This document shows positions 24,119 through 32,671 of a stretch of 64,000 nucleotides of DNA, piece by piece; within the stretch, counting starts at the first letter, position 1, and each line of letters opens with the position of its first letter. Both the position numbers and the translations under genes were made by a program. The notes under the pieces were generated by a model, which ran no database searches, was not told where the DNA came from, and saw only the letters and a program-made list of their open reading frames with translations. Origin of the DNA: Hungatella effluvii (lineage in GTDB: Bacteria > Bacillota > Clostridia > Lachnospirales > Lachnospiraceae); NCBI RefSeq assembly GCF_003201875.1, contig NZ_QJKD01000002.1, positions 496,001 to 560,000 of the forward strand. The letters are read 5' to 3'.

Positions 24119-25804
24119 ATGGCGGCAGAATGGTGGAAAAAGGCAGTAGTCTACCAGATTTATCCCAGAAGCTTTAAGGACAGCAATGGAGACGGAATCG
24201 GGGATTTAAACGGCATCACGGAAAAGCTGGATTATCTAAAGGAACTGGGAGTGGATGTGATCTGGGTCAGCCCGATGTATTGTTCTCCCATGGATGATAA
24301 CGGATATGATATCTCTGATTACTATAAGGTAGACCCGATGTTTGGCACGAATGACGACATGGACCGGCTTCTGGCCGAGGCGGAAAAAAGGGGCATGAAG
24401 GTGATCCTGGATCTTGTGGTCAACCACTGTTCCGACGAACACCAGTGGTTTGTAAAGGCGAAGCAGGACCCGGACTGTGAGGAAGCAGGATACTTCTACT
24501 TTAGAAGGAAGGAAGACGGCGGAGAGCCGAACAACTGGAGGTCCAATTTCGGCGGCTCCGTGTGGACGGAGCTTCCGGATGGGCGGTGGTATTTCCATAC
24601 GTTTTCCAAAAAACAGCCGGATTTGAACTGGGAAAACCCGAAGCTGCGGGAGAAAATCTATGAGATGATCAACTGGTGGCTGGAGAAGGGCGTGGCCGGA
24701 TTCCGGGTGGATGCGATCACCTTCATCAAGAAAGACTTAACCTTTGCTTCCAGGGAGACGGAGGACGGCCTTCGCTACCCGATTGAAAATCTGACGGACT
24801 ATCCGGGAATCGGGGACTTCCTGGCGGAAATGAAGGAGAAGTGTTTCGACCTGCACGACTGTATGACTGTGGCGGAGGCCCCGGGAGTGGGAGAAGAAAC
24901 GTTCCGCAGATATGCCGGAGAGCATGGGTATTTCTCCATGATCTTTGATTTTACCTGGGAGAACATGGAAGGCGAGGCGGACAAATCTTCCGTGGAAGCC
25001 GTGGAGCGGTGGAAACAGAGAATTTTAAAGAGTCAGCGGTTTACCAGCGAGATTGGCTGGAACGGGCTGTTTCTGGAGAATCACGACCAGTCCCGCTGTG
25101 TCAACAAATACCTGGAAAAAGATCAGATTGGATATGCAGGCGCTTCGGCCATGGCTGTCATGTATTTCTATCTCTACGGGACCCCGTTTATCTATCAGGG
25201 GCAGGAGATCGGCATGACCAATGCGGTGTGGAACTCCATCGAGGAGATGGACGATGTGCGTGCAAAGGGAATGTACCGGGAGGCCCTGGAGCAGAAGAAG
25301 GATCCACAGAAGGTCCTGGAATACTTTGGAGAACTGGGCCGCGACAACGCGCGGACTCCGATGCAGTGGTGCAATGAAAAGAACGCCGGATTTACAGAGG
25401 GAACGCCGTGGCTGAAGGTGAACGAAAACTATCAGGACATCAACGTGAAAGCGCAGGAAGCGCGCGATGATTCCCTTCTGGCCTTTTATAGGAGGCTGAC
25501 TGCGCTGCGCCATCAGGAACCGTATGCGTCCGTGTTTGCGGAAGGCACGGTCCGGCCGGTGATGGAAGAGCTGCCTGCGGTGATCGCCTATGAAAGGGAA
25601 TGGAACGGGCGGACCGTAACTGTGGCTGTGAACTTTAAAAAGACGGAGCAGGAAATCCCGGCGATTAACGGGGCTTTGTCTGCGGCGGGGAATCCTACGG
25701 AAGGAACTTGCCTGCTGAGCAATGAGGGAGAGCCGGAACGGATCGGAGAGAGGTATTTGCTGAAGGCTTACCAGGCGGTGGTGTTCGATGGAAAAATGGT
25801 ATAA
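24119..25804 (+). CDS. GH13 alpha-glucosidase
   Basis: A 561-residue cytoplasmic glycoside hydrolase of the oligo-1,6-glucosidase/dextran glucosidase group. Signatures in order: VVYQIYPRSFKDSNGDGIGD, DVIWVSPMYCSPMDDNGYD, DLVVNHCSDEHQWF, GFRVDAITFI (nucleophile Asp), MTVAEAPGV (acid/base Glu) and FLENHDQSR (transition-state Asp). No signal peptide is present, so it would split imported oligosaccharides such as isomaltose, other alpha-glucosides or trehalose-type sugars. Exact linkage cannot be fixed; V in the region after the nucleophile that often separates 1,6- from 1,4-specific enzymes was not resolved here. It is the last gene of the LacI-controlled operon and is followed by a terminator. 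Confidence 0.92.
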   Translation: MAAEWWKKAVVYQIYPRSFKDSNGDGIGDLNGITEKLDYLKELGVDVIWVSPMYCSPMDDNGYDISDYYKVDPMFGTNDDMDRLLAEAEKRGMKVILDLVVNHCSDEHQWFVKAKQDPDCEEAGYFYFRRKEDGGEPNNWRSNFGGSVWTELPDGRWYFHTFSKKQPDLNWENPKLREKIYEMINWWLEKGVAGFRVDAITFIKKDLTFASRETEDGLRYPIENLTDYPGIGDFLAEMKEKCFDLHDCMTVAEAPGVGEETFRRYAGEHGYFSMIFDFTWENMEGEADKSSVEAVERWKQRILKSQRFTSEIGWNGLFLENHDQSRCVNKYLEKDQIGYAGASAMAVMYFYLYGTPFIYQGQEIGMTNAVWNSIEEMDDVRAKGMYREALEQKKDPQKVLEYFGELGRDNARTPMQWCNEKNAGFTEGTPWLKVNENYQDINVKAQEARDDSLLAFYRRLTALRHQEPYASVFAEGTVRPVMEELPAVIAYEREWNGRTVTVAVNFKKTEQEIPAINGALSAAGNPTEGTCLLSNEGEPERIGERYLLKAYQAVVFDGKMV

Positions 25805-25838
25805 ATGATCAGACGTGGAATTCCGTCTGTGACAGAAG

Positions 25839-25870
25839 AAAGTGCTGCCCGTTATCGGACAGCACTTTTT
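25839..25870. terminator. Bidirectional terminator
   Basis: AAAGTGCTG and CAGCACTTT arms with an inner CCG/CGG and TTAT loop lie between convergent genes. A run of T follows on the + side. The 3' end of the MATE gene (25852) lies inside the hairpin. Confidence 0.8.
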
Positions 25871-27231
25871 GGCGTTCTGAATACCTCGAATCGTTCTTTT
25901 TGATTCCAGAAGGTATCCTTCCGGCAGTAAATCAGCAGCAGCAGCCCTGTAACGGCAAGGCATGCAGTTTCCGATACCAGCGGAGACCACCAGATTCCTG
26001 CTCCTCCAAAGATTCTCGTCATGACGATGAGGCAGCCTGCCATCAGGACAAGGCCGCGGCCGGCGGAGATGACGAGAGCCTCGGCGGCCCGCTCGACAGA
26101 GGTAAAGTAGCCGCTGACCGCGATGTTGAAGCCAACCAGCAGGAATGAGGCTGCGAAGATGCGGAACGCAGTCACGGAACTGTCGCGCAGAGCCTGCAGT
26201 TCTGGTCCAATGAAAATATCCACGATACTGCGTGCCAGGATGAAACAGGCGGCGAACGATACGGTACACACCACGCCGGCAGCCACAAGACTGTAGCGGA
26301 ACAGCGACTTGCATTTATCAAGACTTTTCTGTCCGTAGTAATAACTGATCAACGGCTGCGCTCCCTGTGCGATACCGGTAGCGGACAGTACAACAATGTT
26401 ATTGACATAGGAGATGATGGTGTAGCTGACCAGCGCATCCTGAGTCAAATACATCAGGATGACCTGATTGAATAGAAAGGTCACCATACCGGAGGACATC
26501 TCCGTAACACCGGAAGAAAAGCCGTTGCGCATCTGCCGGACCAGGATACTGAAATCAGGCTTAAAGCGTTTGAAGCTCAAAACGCCTTTCCCACTCAGAA
26601 AATGGTGCAGGTACAGAATAATTACCGTGGCCTGGGAGAGGCTGGTTGCAAAGGCGGCGCCCTGAATCCCTTTGTGAAGCACCATGACGAAAAACCAGTC
26701 CAGAATGCAGTTTTCCACAGCACCAAAAATAACAATCAAAGTTGCTTTTTTCGGGTAACCATCGGTCTTCAATAAAATTTCGAAAGAGTAGGAGAGCAGG
26801 TAAACGCAGGAAAACGGTGCAATCCAGGTTATGTATTGGATTACGTAATCGGCAGTCTGCTGGTTCGGCGCTCCTAAAAAACGGGCAAAAGACTCCCGGT
26901 TTAACATGACCAGAAGCGCAATCACCAGAGAAAAGATTACCTGTAGAACAATATTCTGTGTAAATACCTCGCAGGCCCGCTGATGGTGGTTCTCCCCCAG
27001 CAGTATCGAGACAATGGTGGAAGCTCCCACTGCAAACAGAAGGGAGAGCGCAAAGAGAAACGCAACAAACGGATAGGATAAATTTACCGCGGTAAGTGCG
27101 ATTTCGTTGACCCCTTTTGCCACGAACATGCCGTCTACCATGGAGTAGAGTGAATAGACCCACTGCGCAAGAATGGATGGAATGATGTACCGGATAAAGT
27201 TGCTTTTTAAAGATTTGCCGTCCAGATTCAT
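25852..27231 (-). CDS. MATE family efflux transporter
   Basis: A 459-residue MATE transporter with twelve helices (LKSNFIRYIIPSILAQWVYSLYSMVDGMFVAKGVNE at the start; VINP-like second half with MSSGMVTFLFNQVIL and AQGAQPLISYYYGQ). The latter strings resemble the MepA-like branch. The start at 27231 has GCGAGG upstream on the minus strand; a longer open frame toward 27453 runs through the promoter and is not coding. The gene is divergent from a MerR regulator, and its promoter has the 19-bp spacer of MerR-activated genes, so it is probably a drug pump induced by its own substrates. Confidence 0.9.
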   Translation of the reverse strand: MNLDGKSLKSNFIRYIIPSILAQWVYSLYSMVDGMFVAKGVNEIALTAVNLSYPFVAFLFALSLLFAVGASTIVSILLGENHHQRACEVFTQNIVLQVIFSLVIALLVMLNRESFARFLGAPNQQTADYVIQYITWIAPFSCVYLLSYSFEILLKTDGYPKKATLIVIFGAVENCILDWFFVMVLHKGIQGAAFATSLSQATVIILYLHHFLSGKGVLSFKRFKPDFSILVRQMRNGFSSGVTEMSSGMVTFLFNQVILMYLTQDALVSYTIISYVNNIVVLSATGIAQGAQPLISYYYGQKSLDKCKSLFRYSLVAAGVVCTVSFAACFILARSIVDIFIGPELQALRDSSVTAFRIFAASFLLVGFNIAVSGYFTSVERAAEALVISAGRGLVLMAGCLIVMTRIFGGAGIWWSPLVSETACLAVTGLLLLIYCRKDTFWNQKERFEVFRTPKSAVR

Positions 27232-27283
27232 ACTATAACCTCGCTTTTTTACTTGAAAATATTGCCAAAAATTTTGTGCTTTC

Positions 27284-27314
27284 AGTATAAACCCTGGTAT
27301 TGTCCCAGAGTCAA
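27284..27314 (-). promoter_or_regulatory. MerR-type 19-bp-spacer promoter of the MATE gene
   Basis: On the minus strand TTGACT (27314-27309) and TATACT (27289-27284) are 19 bp apart. The spacer region carries a dyad, ACTCTGG and CCAGGGT, one mismatch. MerR regulators activate exactly this layout by untwisting the DNA. Confidence 0.8.
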
Positions 27315-27419
27315 GCCTTAAAGAAGGGCCTTGATAATATTTTGTAAAAACCGAAATTCTGTGATAGAGTAAGAGCAGAATTGCCAAATGTACAAAATGC
27401 AGATAGGGGGATTGTTTAC

Positions 27420-28244
27420 ATGGAACCAGACAAAGGAAAATATCGAATGACAAAGGAGAGGTATTATACCATAGGGGAAATCGCCAAAATGTATCATCTG
27501 GGAGTGGATACGCTTCGTTACTACGAGGAGAAAGGGATCCTGGAGCCGATTCGCGGCCAGAATGGATATCGTTATTATGACAGTCAGAGTATCTGGAGAA
27601 TGAATGTAATAACGAATCTTAGAAATCTCGGTTTCTCGGTGCCCCGAATCAGGGATTACTTTCAAAATCATACTGTGGAGACGACTCAGGAGCTGCTTTA
27701 TGAGGAGCTGGGAGTGATTGCCGAAAAAATAAATGAATGGACGAATCTGCAGAAAATGGTACAGGAGCAGGTGAGAACCATCAGACAGGCCCAGGCACTT
27801 GAGATTGGAAAAGTGAGGTCTCTGGAATTAGAACCCAGAAAGGCCTTTGAGATCCGTAAGGATTACAGTACAGACGAAGATATGGATCTTTTGATGATGC
27901 AGCTTCTGGAGCAGAATCACAGAAAACTTTATATGATTGGAAATAACCGGATGGCTTCCGTGATGTCTGAAAATGGCGATCATGCGCTTTTTGAGAGTGC
28001 GGTCATGTTTGATGAGGAGGGAGACATTGACATACCCGGAGGGACCTATTTATCGGTCTGCTACCATGGGGTGACAGACAGCCGCCGCCAGGCCGATATT
28101 ATAAGGGCATACGCCTCCGAACATCGTATTGTCCTGAAACCGCCATTTATGGATCTGATGTGGATCGATGTCCATATATCCGCGGATCCGGCTGAATATA
28201 TTTCGGAGGTGCAGGTCCGGGCTGAATGGAAGCAGGAGAAATAG
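27420..28244 (+). CDS. MerR family transcriptional regulator
   Basis: A 274-residue regulator. The N-terminal winged helix is YYTIGEIAKMYHLGVDTLRYYEEKGILEPIR, followed by NGYRYYDSQSIWRMNVITNLRNLGFSVPRIRDYF and a dimerisation coiled coil (~85-130). The C-terminal ~130 residues resemble a BmrR/GyrI-like effector domain (YLSVCYHGVTD...RIVLKPPFMDLMWIDVHISADP...YISEVQVRAEW). This is the BmrR architecture: drug binding in the C-terminal domain, activation of an efflux gene. Two starts are possible, 27420 (after AGGGGGA) and 27447 (after AAAGGA); I list the longer. It is divergent from the MATE gene. Confidence 0.9.
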   Translation: MEPDKGKYRMTKERYYTIGEIAKMYHLGVDTLRYYEEKGILEPIRGQNGYRYYDSQSIWRMNVITNLRNLGFSVPRIRDYFQNHTVETTQELLYEELGVIAEKINEWTNLQKMVQEQVRTIRQAQALEIGKVRSLELEPRKAFEIRKDYSTDEDMDLLMMQLLEQNHRKLYMIGNNRMASVMSENGDHALFESAVMFDEEGDIDIPGGTYLSVCYHGVTDSRRQADIIRAYASEHRIVLKPPFMDLMWIDVHISADPAEYISEVQVRAEWKQEK

Positions 28245-28267
28245 AATAAACCGGAGGGAAAGTATAA

Positions 28268-28322
28268 GAGAATGCAGCAGACGTGTTTAGATATCATGAC
28301 ATGTCTGCTGCATTCTCTTTTT
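28268..28322 (+). terminator. Terminator after the MerR gene
   Basis: A perfect 15-bp stem, GAGAATGCAGCAGAC and its complement at 28303-28317, is followed by TTTTT. It ends next to the stop codon of the convergent LacI gene. Confidence 0.9.
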
Positions 28323-29318
28323 CTAAGCCTGCAGCTTGAAGGTCTCTCCTTCAATCAGTTTTGGAGATACTATGATATGGTGAGCGGCGTCCTTGCCGTC
28401 CAGAAGACTCATAAGTGTATTGATTGCATTTGTACATAGGAACTCTCTCTGGTTGTCAACCGTTGTCAGGCGCGGAGTGCAGGCAAAGGCAAAGTCAGAG
28501 TTGTTGAAACCGACTACCGGGATGCTTAAACCGGCGGTATTCAGAGCCTGAAGGGCGCCGACAGCCAGGAGATCATCTGCGGATAGTATGGCGTCAATTC
28601 GCCGCCCGTTTCGGATGAGCCGTTCAATTTTTTGCTGTGCATCCAGGATCTCATTGCTGTAAATTGGAATTGTAATGCATTTGGAAGTTGCTTTCAGATT
28701 GCATTTGTTTACGCCTTCCAGGAATCCATTCCTTTTTTCGACGGCACAGAAGGTGGTATTGTCCTCCAGATAGTAGATATGGCGGCAATTCCGCTTATAC
28801 AACTCTTCGACCAGATTGCAGATGGCGCTTCGTTCATCACAGCGGATGCTGTAGACGGTTGGAACATCTACAAAGCCATTTAAGATTATAAGCGGAACCT
28901 GCTCTGAAACTTCTCTGTAGACCTCCAAATCATTGGCATCTCCGTAAGATGAACCAATTTCGATGATCGCATCTACCTGCTTTGCCATTAAAAATTCAAA
29001 ATGCTCCCGCTGATAGGGGCGATACTCTCCCGAGCAGCACAGAAAAGAGCTGAAGCCGTGTTCGCGCAGCTGTTTTTCCAGCAGAGAGAGGATTTTTGCG
29101 TGGTTGATATCGTCCAGCTCGGAACATAGAATACCAATACTTTTGGTCGATTTGGAATTCAAACCACGGGCAAAAATGTTAGGGGTATAACCATGGTCTG
29201 CCATAACAGACAAAACCAGTTCACGCTTTTCCGGCCGTACATTTGGCTGGTTGTTGATGACTCTGGAGACCGTTGCAACAGATACTCCGGATAGTTTTGC
29301 AATGTCTTTAATATTCAT
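28323..29318 (-). CDS. LacI family transcriptional regulator
   Basis: A 331-residue LacI-family protein. The helix-turn-helix is IKDIAKLSGVSVATVSRVINNQPNVRPEKR, followed by the effector domain (SIGILCSELDDINHAKILSLLEKQL; PLIILNGFVDVPTVYSIRCDE; DAILSADDLLAVGALQALNTAGLSIPVVGFNNSDFAF). GTGAGGAATAAT precedes the start. It is divergent from the operon at 29731, and two CTAGTT-centred palindromes lie in the shared region, so it most likely represses that operon and possibly itself. The effector is unknown, presumably a sugar handled by the isomerase/epimerase there. Confidence 0.92.
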   Translation of the reverse strand: MNIKDIAKLSGVSVATVSRVINNQPNVRPEKRELVLSVMADHGYTPNIFARGLNSKSTKSIGILCSELDDINHAKILSLLEKQLREHGFSSFLCCSGEYRPYQREHFEFLMAKQVDAIIEIGSSYGDANDLEVYREVSEQVPLIILNGFVDVPTVYSIRCDERSAICNLVEELYKRNCRHIYYLEDNTTFCAVEKRNGFLEGVNKCNLKATSKCITIPIYSNEILDAQQKIERLIRNGRRIDAILSADDLLAVGALQALNTAGLSIPVVGFNNSDFAFACTPRLTTVDNQREFLCTNAINTLMSLLDGKDAAHHIIVSPKLIEGETFKLQA

Positions 29319-29431
29319 AGAAGATATTATTCCTCACATTTATTTCCGCAGGGAGCGAGCCGGCTGATATACCTGGATGGTTTGCCGGTGACTCTGGCGG
29401 GCATTTCATTACGATATATAGAAACATCCAC

Positions 29432-29440
29432 ATTATAACA
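29432..29440 (-). promoter_or_regulatory. Extended -10 of the LacI gene
   Basis: On the minus strand TGTTATAAT is an extended -10 with a weak -35 (TGGATG) 17 bp upstream, about 110 bp before the start codon. Confidence 0.5.
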
Positions 29441-29473
29441 TGCAAAAAGCAAAACATCCAGTAAGAATATTGA

Positions 29474-29483
29474 TAACTAGTTA
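29474..29483. promoter_or_regulatory. Operator-like palindrome TAACTAGTTA (distal)
   Basis: A perfect 10-bp palindrome that shares the string AACTAGTTACATA with the site at 29641. It lies upstream of the regulator's own promoter. Confidence 0.5.
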
Positions 29484-29598
29484 CATATAGTTGCTGACTA
29501 AATCGGCTGAAAATCAATTGAAGAATGAAATAAATAGTAAAAATGCATATCAAAATACAAAAAATAATCAAATATAACAATGAATTGAACAAAACGTA

Positions 29599-29627
29599 TT
29601 GACAAAAAGAACAAAAGGTTATAGAAT
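29599..29627 (+). promoter_or_regulatory. Promoter of the cupin/isomerase operon
   Basis: TTGACA (29599-29604), 17 bp, TAGAAT (29622-29627). Predicted start ~29634, directly before the proximal operator. Confidence 0.8.
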
Positions 29628-29640
29628 ACAATCGTAACAA

Positions 29641-29656
29641 ATGAAACTAGTTACAT
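29641..29656. promoter_or_regulatory. Operator-like palindrome (proximal)
   Basis: ATGAAACTAGTTACAT is a 16-bp palindrome apart from one symmetric mismatch pair. Its position just after the start point suits repression by the divergent LacI protein. Confidence 0.6.
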
Positions 29657-29730
29657 AAAACCAAAAAATAAAAGTAAAAGGGGAAGAGAAATATCTCGGA
29701 AACCTGGAGAAAGGAAGGAGAATTGTGGCA

Positions 29731-30465
29731 ATGGATATTACCAAAAAAGAAGACATCGCACTAGAATTTCATAATGGATACGCCAGGACGGAGGTGCTGA
29801 AAGGCGTTTATCCACTGGTAAAGACGTACAAATGTCTGCTGAAGGCGGGGCATAGGGCAGAGCCGGAAAGATATTCGGATAAAATACAGGTGTTCAGCTT
29901 TACAAGTGGTACTGGTTACATATGCGGGGAGAAGAAAGCTTATAACATTGAAGAACTTAGTTTTTACATTCCTGATTTTGATCGTGAAAGGTTTTCAATT
30001 TATGCAGCAGAAGACATGGAAATTGTACTGTGGGTTATCGATATGCTGGAATCGGATCGTGTGGCATATGAGGATACGCACATGGTTCTTCCGAGTTTTA
30101 AACGCTTTTCAGAATGTGAGCCTTATGACCAGAGCTGTAAGGGACCGCATACCCAGAGCTGGACGGTCATCACCGACGGCAATCTGGCGAGAGTGCTTAT
30201 GGGGGTTGTAAAAGCGGAAGGCGAGGGGACGAAAGAGAGAGGCCACGCAGAGGTGGCGCAGTGGAATTACTGCCTTCCGGGGTCTGATTTCTATTTTACA
30301 GTTGAAGAGGAAACGGTAAATCATTATGAGGGGGATTTCAGCTATGTGACGGCCGGTCTGGATCATTCTCTGATCGCAGATCCCGGAAAGACTGTTTTTT
30401 ATATCTGGTTTGAGCACCGGGTGGAAGAAAAGAAGATAAACCCACAAAGCTATGAGGTGAAATAA
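29731..30465 (+). CDS. Cupin-like protein of unknown function
   Basis: A 244-residue protein with no signal peptide. The sequence is rich in beta strands and has two related halves, each with a likely jelly-roll (VFSFTSGTGYICGEKKAYNIEELSFYIPDF near 50-85; FTVEEETVNHYEGDFSYVTAGLDHSL near 190-225), suggesting a bicupin. A GHAEVAQWNYCLPGSDFY stretch may supply metal ligands. I cannot name the family. The ATG at 29731 is preferred to a GTG at 29725 given the AAGGAAGGAG site. It is the first gene of a LacI-controlled operon, and a decayed paralogue follows it. A role in handling a sugar intermediate of the downstream isomerase is inference. Confidence 0.7.
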   Translation: MDITKKEDIALEFHNGYARTEVLKGVYPLVKTYKCLLKAGHRAEPERYSDKIQVFSFTSGTGYICGEKKAYNIEELSFYIPDFDRERFSIYAAEDMEIVLWVIDMLESDRVAYEDTHMVLPSFKRFSECEPYDQSCKGPHTQSWTVITDGNLARVLMGVVKAEGEGTKERGHAEVAQWNYCLPGSDFYFTVEEETVNHYEGDFSYVTAGLDHSLIADPGKTVFYIWFEHRVEEKKINPQSYEVK

Positions 30466-30492
30466 TATATGCATTGAAAGGAGAAGGAAGCA

Positions 30493-31264
30493 ATGCAAAG
30501 GTATTAATTTCCAGGGGTAAAGATTACAATCCGACAGACTATGTGAACGGACTGGCAAAAGAGGAGGTCCTTCCGGGAATATGTGATGAGATTGCTATGT
30601 ATCGCTGTACTTTGAAGGGGGGACTTCGTTGAAGCCCGTGGTATTTGCGTTTGAAGAAAAAATGCAGATTTTTCTGTTCGTAGAAGGAAATGGTTACATA
30701 ACTACGGATACAGAGGCCTATCGTATTGATGACCGCGCTGTATTTGTATCGAATTTCAACAAGAACGAGGTGCTTATAAAAGCTGGAACAAAAGATCTGA
30801 CCTACATTCACATCGTGGGTGAAATGACCAGATGGGATCAGGAAAGAATGAAGATTGATCTTATTGTCCTGCCCCGCTTCCGCCTGCTGAAAGACTCCTG
30901 GGAATATGCGGAAGGCTTTACCGGAGATGCCGGTTCCAATATTAAAAGCCATATGGTTCTGGAACATGAATATCTTGGACGCTACAGTATGGGCTGGAAC
31001 TGTGGAAAAGGACCTGCGTTTATCGGTACCCATGTTCACGAAGACCTTCTACAGTGGTACTTAAATATGCCGGGTTCCAGTTTTACTTATCATGCTGCGG
31101 ATGAGACCGTGAATGTAGAAAGCGGTGATATCACATTTACCGAAATCGGTTCTCCGCATGGAAGTGAAGCGCCCGAGGGGCAGTGCATTGACTATGTGTA
31201 GTTTGAACTGGCAATCAACGGTTACCTCCATGATGACGATGTTTTGGAGAGAATCAAGTACTGA
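30493..31264 (+). pseudogene. Decayed paralogue of the cupin-like gene
   Basis: The translated pieces align along their length with the gene at 29731 (YVNGLAKEEVLPG against YARTEVLKG; YRCTLKGG against YKCLLKAG; FVEGNGYITTD; MPGSSFTYHAADETVN). Three lesions break it. After the ATG at 30493, which has a good ribosome site, the frame is lost within a few codons. A G6 run at 30617-30622 needs one more G to join the first ~40 codons to the rest. An amber TAG at 31199 stands where the intact copy has Trp (YIWFEH against YV-stop-FEL). Several independent lesions argue for true decay, not one sequencing error. The intact stretch 30629-31198 could still yield a partial protein. Confidence 0.8.
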
Positions 31265-31794
31265 GAGGCGTTAATACGAAGGTTGAGAAGGGCGAGGTGG
31301 TTTGTGTAATCGGACCGAGTGGATCGGGAAAAAGCACATTTCTTCGCTGTATCAATAAGTTGGAGGCAGCCACAGGGGGCATATCTACTTTGAAGGCGGA
31401 TTATCACGTTTCACTGGCAGTAGGCGGGAACAATGCGTTTGCCGCAGATCTGCCTGAATATAGAAGGCTGATGGAGAAAATAAAGAATCCTTCCGTAAAG
31501 TGTTTTTTTGAAACAGAAATTCTGCTGTTCAGCAAATATACGTTGCGGGAATGGCTTGGTGAACTGAAGGAGGCGCTGGTACATATTCATTTTGCAGATG
31601 CTAATGAAATGGGAAGCTGCAAAATAGGAGATGGCTGTCTGCCGATGAGACAATATCTGGGTGAAATCATGAAAAGCGGTTATCTGGGCGGTTTGAGCCC
31701 ATTTTTTACGGAATTTTCCTGTGAGAAGAACCCTGTTTTGATCAGTTTGGAGCATGAACGGGTTTTAAGAGAACTTTTAGAGGAGGAGCTTTAA
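31239..31794 (+). pseudogene. Chimeric remnant: ABC ATPase start fused to sugar isomerase end
   Basis: One open frame combines two unrelated parts. Codons from 31239 read FGENQVLRGVNTKVEKGE and a Walker A GPSGSGKSTFLRCINKLE, the N-terminus of a polar amino acid (GlnQ-type) ABC ATPase, but without its start codon. At about 31383-31390 it passes in frame into the C-terminal half of a xylose isomerase-like TIM barrel (LREWLGELKEALVHIHFADANE, then DGCLPMRQYLGEIMKSGYLGG), related to the intact gene that follows at 31796. A deletion that joined two neighbouring genes is the simplest reading. It lacks Walker B and half of the barrel, so function is very unlikely. Confidence 0.8.
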
Positions 31795-31795
31795 A

Positions 31796-32671
31796 ATGCT
31801 GAAACGGGAACAGATTGCAGGGATGAATCAAATGTACCGGTTTTACTCCTTCGAATACTTTTTAAGCTGTATGGAAGCAACGGGGATAAGAAGCCTGGAG
31901 CTCTGGCTGGGATCTCCTCATTTCTGGATTGATACAATAGGGTATTTCCAGTGCCTGGAAAAGAAAAAACAGATCTGTGGTCATCGGCTTAAAGTTGTGA
32001 GTGCCTGTGTCCCGAGCATGGCATACCAGTATCAGTATGGACACGGGAACAAGGAATACCGGGACAAATCGTTTCTATTTTTTTCGAATGGAATAAAAGC
32101 GGCAGCAGCTATGGGGGCGAGAATTGCCGTTGTAAATTCCGGCTGCTGTGAGTTAGACATCCCTTTTGAGGAGGCGGTGAAAGGGCCGGCGGAACTTTTA
32201 CACCGGCTGGGACGAGTGGCCGGGCAGGAGGGGGTTACCATGGCGATTGAATCCCTGACCGCCGATGAGACGAACATTGCAGACAGTCTTGCGCATACCA
32301 GGGAGCTCATCCGACAGGCCGATACGCCGAATCTGAAAGCGATGGCTGATACAGTCGCGGTCTATGCCGCGGAAGAAACCTTGGAAGAATGGTTTCAGGC
32401 TTTTGGAAAAGATTTGATTCATATGCATTTTATTGATGGATTTATGAAAAAACGTACCTATGATCATCTTGTTTGGGGAGATGGGGACTTTCCGCTTGCG
32501 GAAATGGTTCAATGTATGGAGAAATACGAATATGCAGGATACCTGACCCAGGAGCTGGAGTATGAAGCTTATTATGGAGATCCTGTGGAGGCGGAACGGA
32601 AAAACTGGAAAGCGCTTTCTGACACCGTGCTGTGTAAGGAATCGGGAGATACACGCTCTGGGGTTGGATGA
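31796..32671 (+). CDS. Sugar phosphate isomerase/epimerase (TIM barrel)
   Basis: A 291-residue member of the AP endonuclease 2/xylose isomerase-like superfamily. Probable metal ligands are seen as Glu in MAIESLT, Asp in AMADTVAVY, His in HMHFIDG and Glu at TQELEYE; WGDGDFPL before the end is typical of tagatose/psicose 3-epimerase and hydroxypyruvate isomerase relatives. It should interconvert a ketose, a keto-glycoside or a related intermediate in the cytoplasm. AGGAGGAGC gives a strong site. It starts 1 bp after the chimeric remnant and overlaps the MATE gene by 4 bp. The reaction is not deducible from sequence. Confidence 0.87.
   Translation: MLKREQIAGMNQMYRFYSFEYFLSCMEATGIRSLELWLGSPHFWIDTIGYFQCLEKKKQICGHRLKVVSACVPSMAYQYQYGHGNKEYRDKSFLFFSNGIKAAAAMGARIAVVNSGCCELDIPFEEAVKGPAELLHRLGRVAGQEGVTMAIESLTADETNIADSLAHTRELIRQADTPNLKAMADTVAVYAAEETLEEWFQAFGKDLIHMHFIDGFMKKRTYDHLVWGDGDFPLAEMVQCMEKYEYAGYLTQELEYEAYYGDPVEAERKNWKALSDTVLCKESGDTRSGVG

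Noticed and set aside
25852-27453. MATE protein with a 74-residue N-terminal extension
   Set aside because: The extension would run through the MerR-type promoter and has no ribosome site; the ATG at 27231 starts at the usual MATE N-terminus.
30601-30640. Programmed -1 frameshift at the G6 run
   Set aside because: The run fits a slip site, but the gene also loses its frame near the start and has an amber stop, so decay explains it better.
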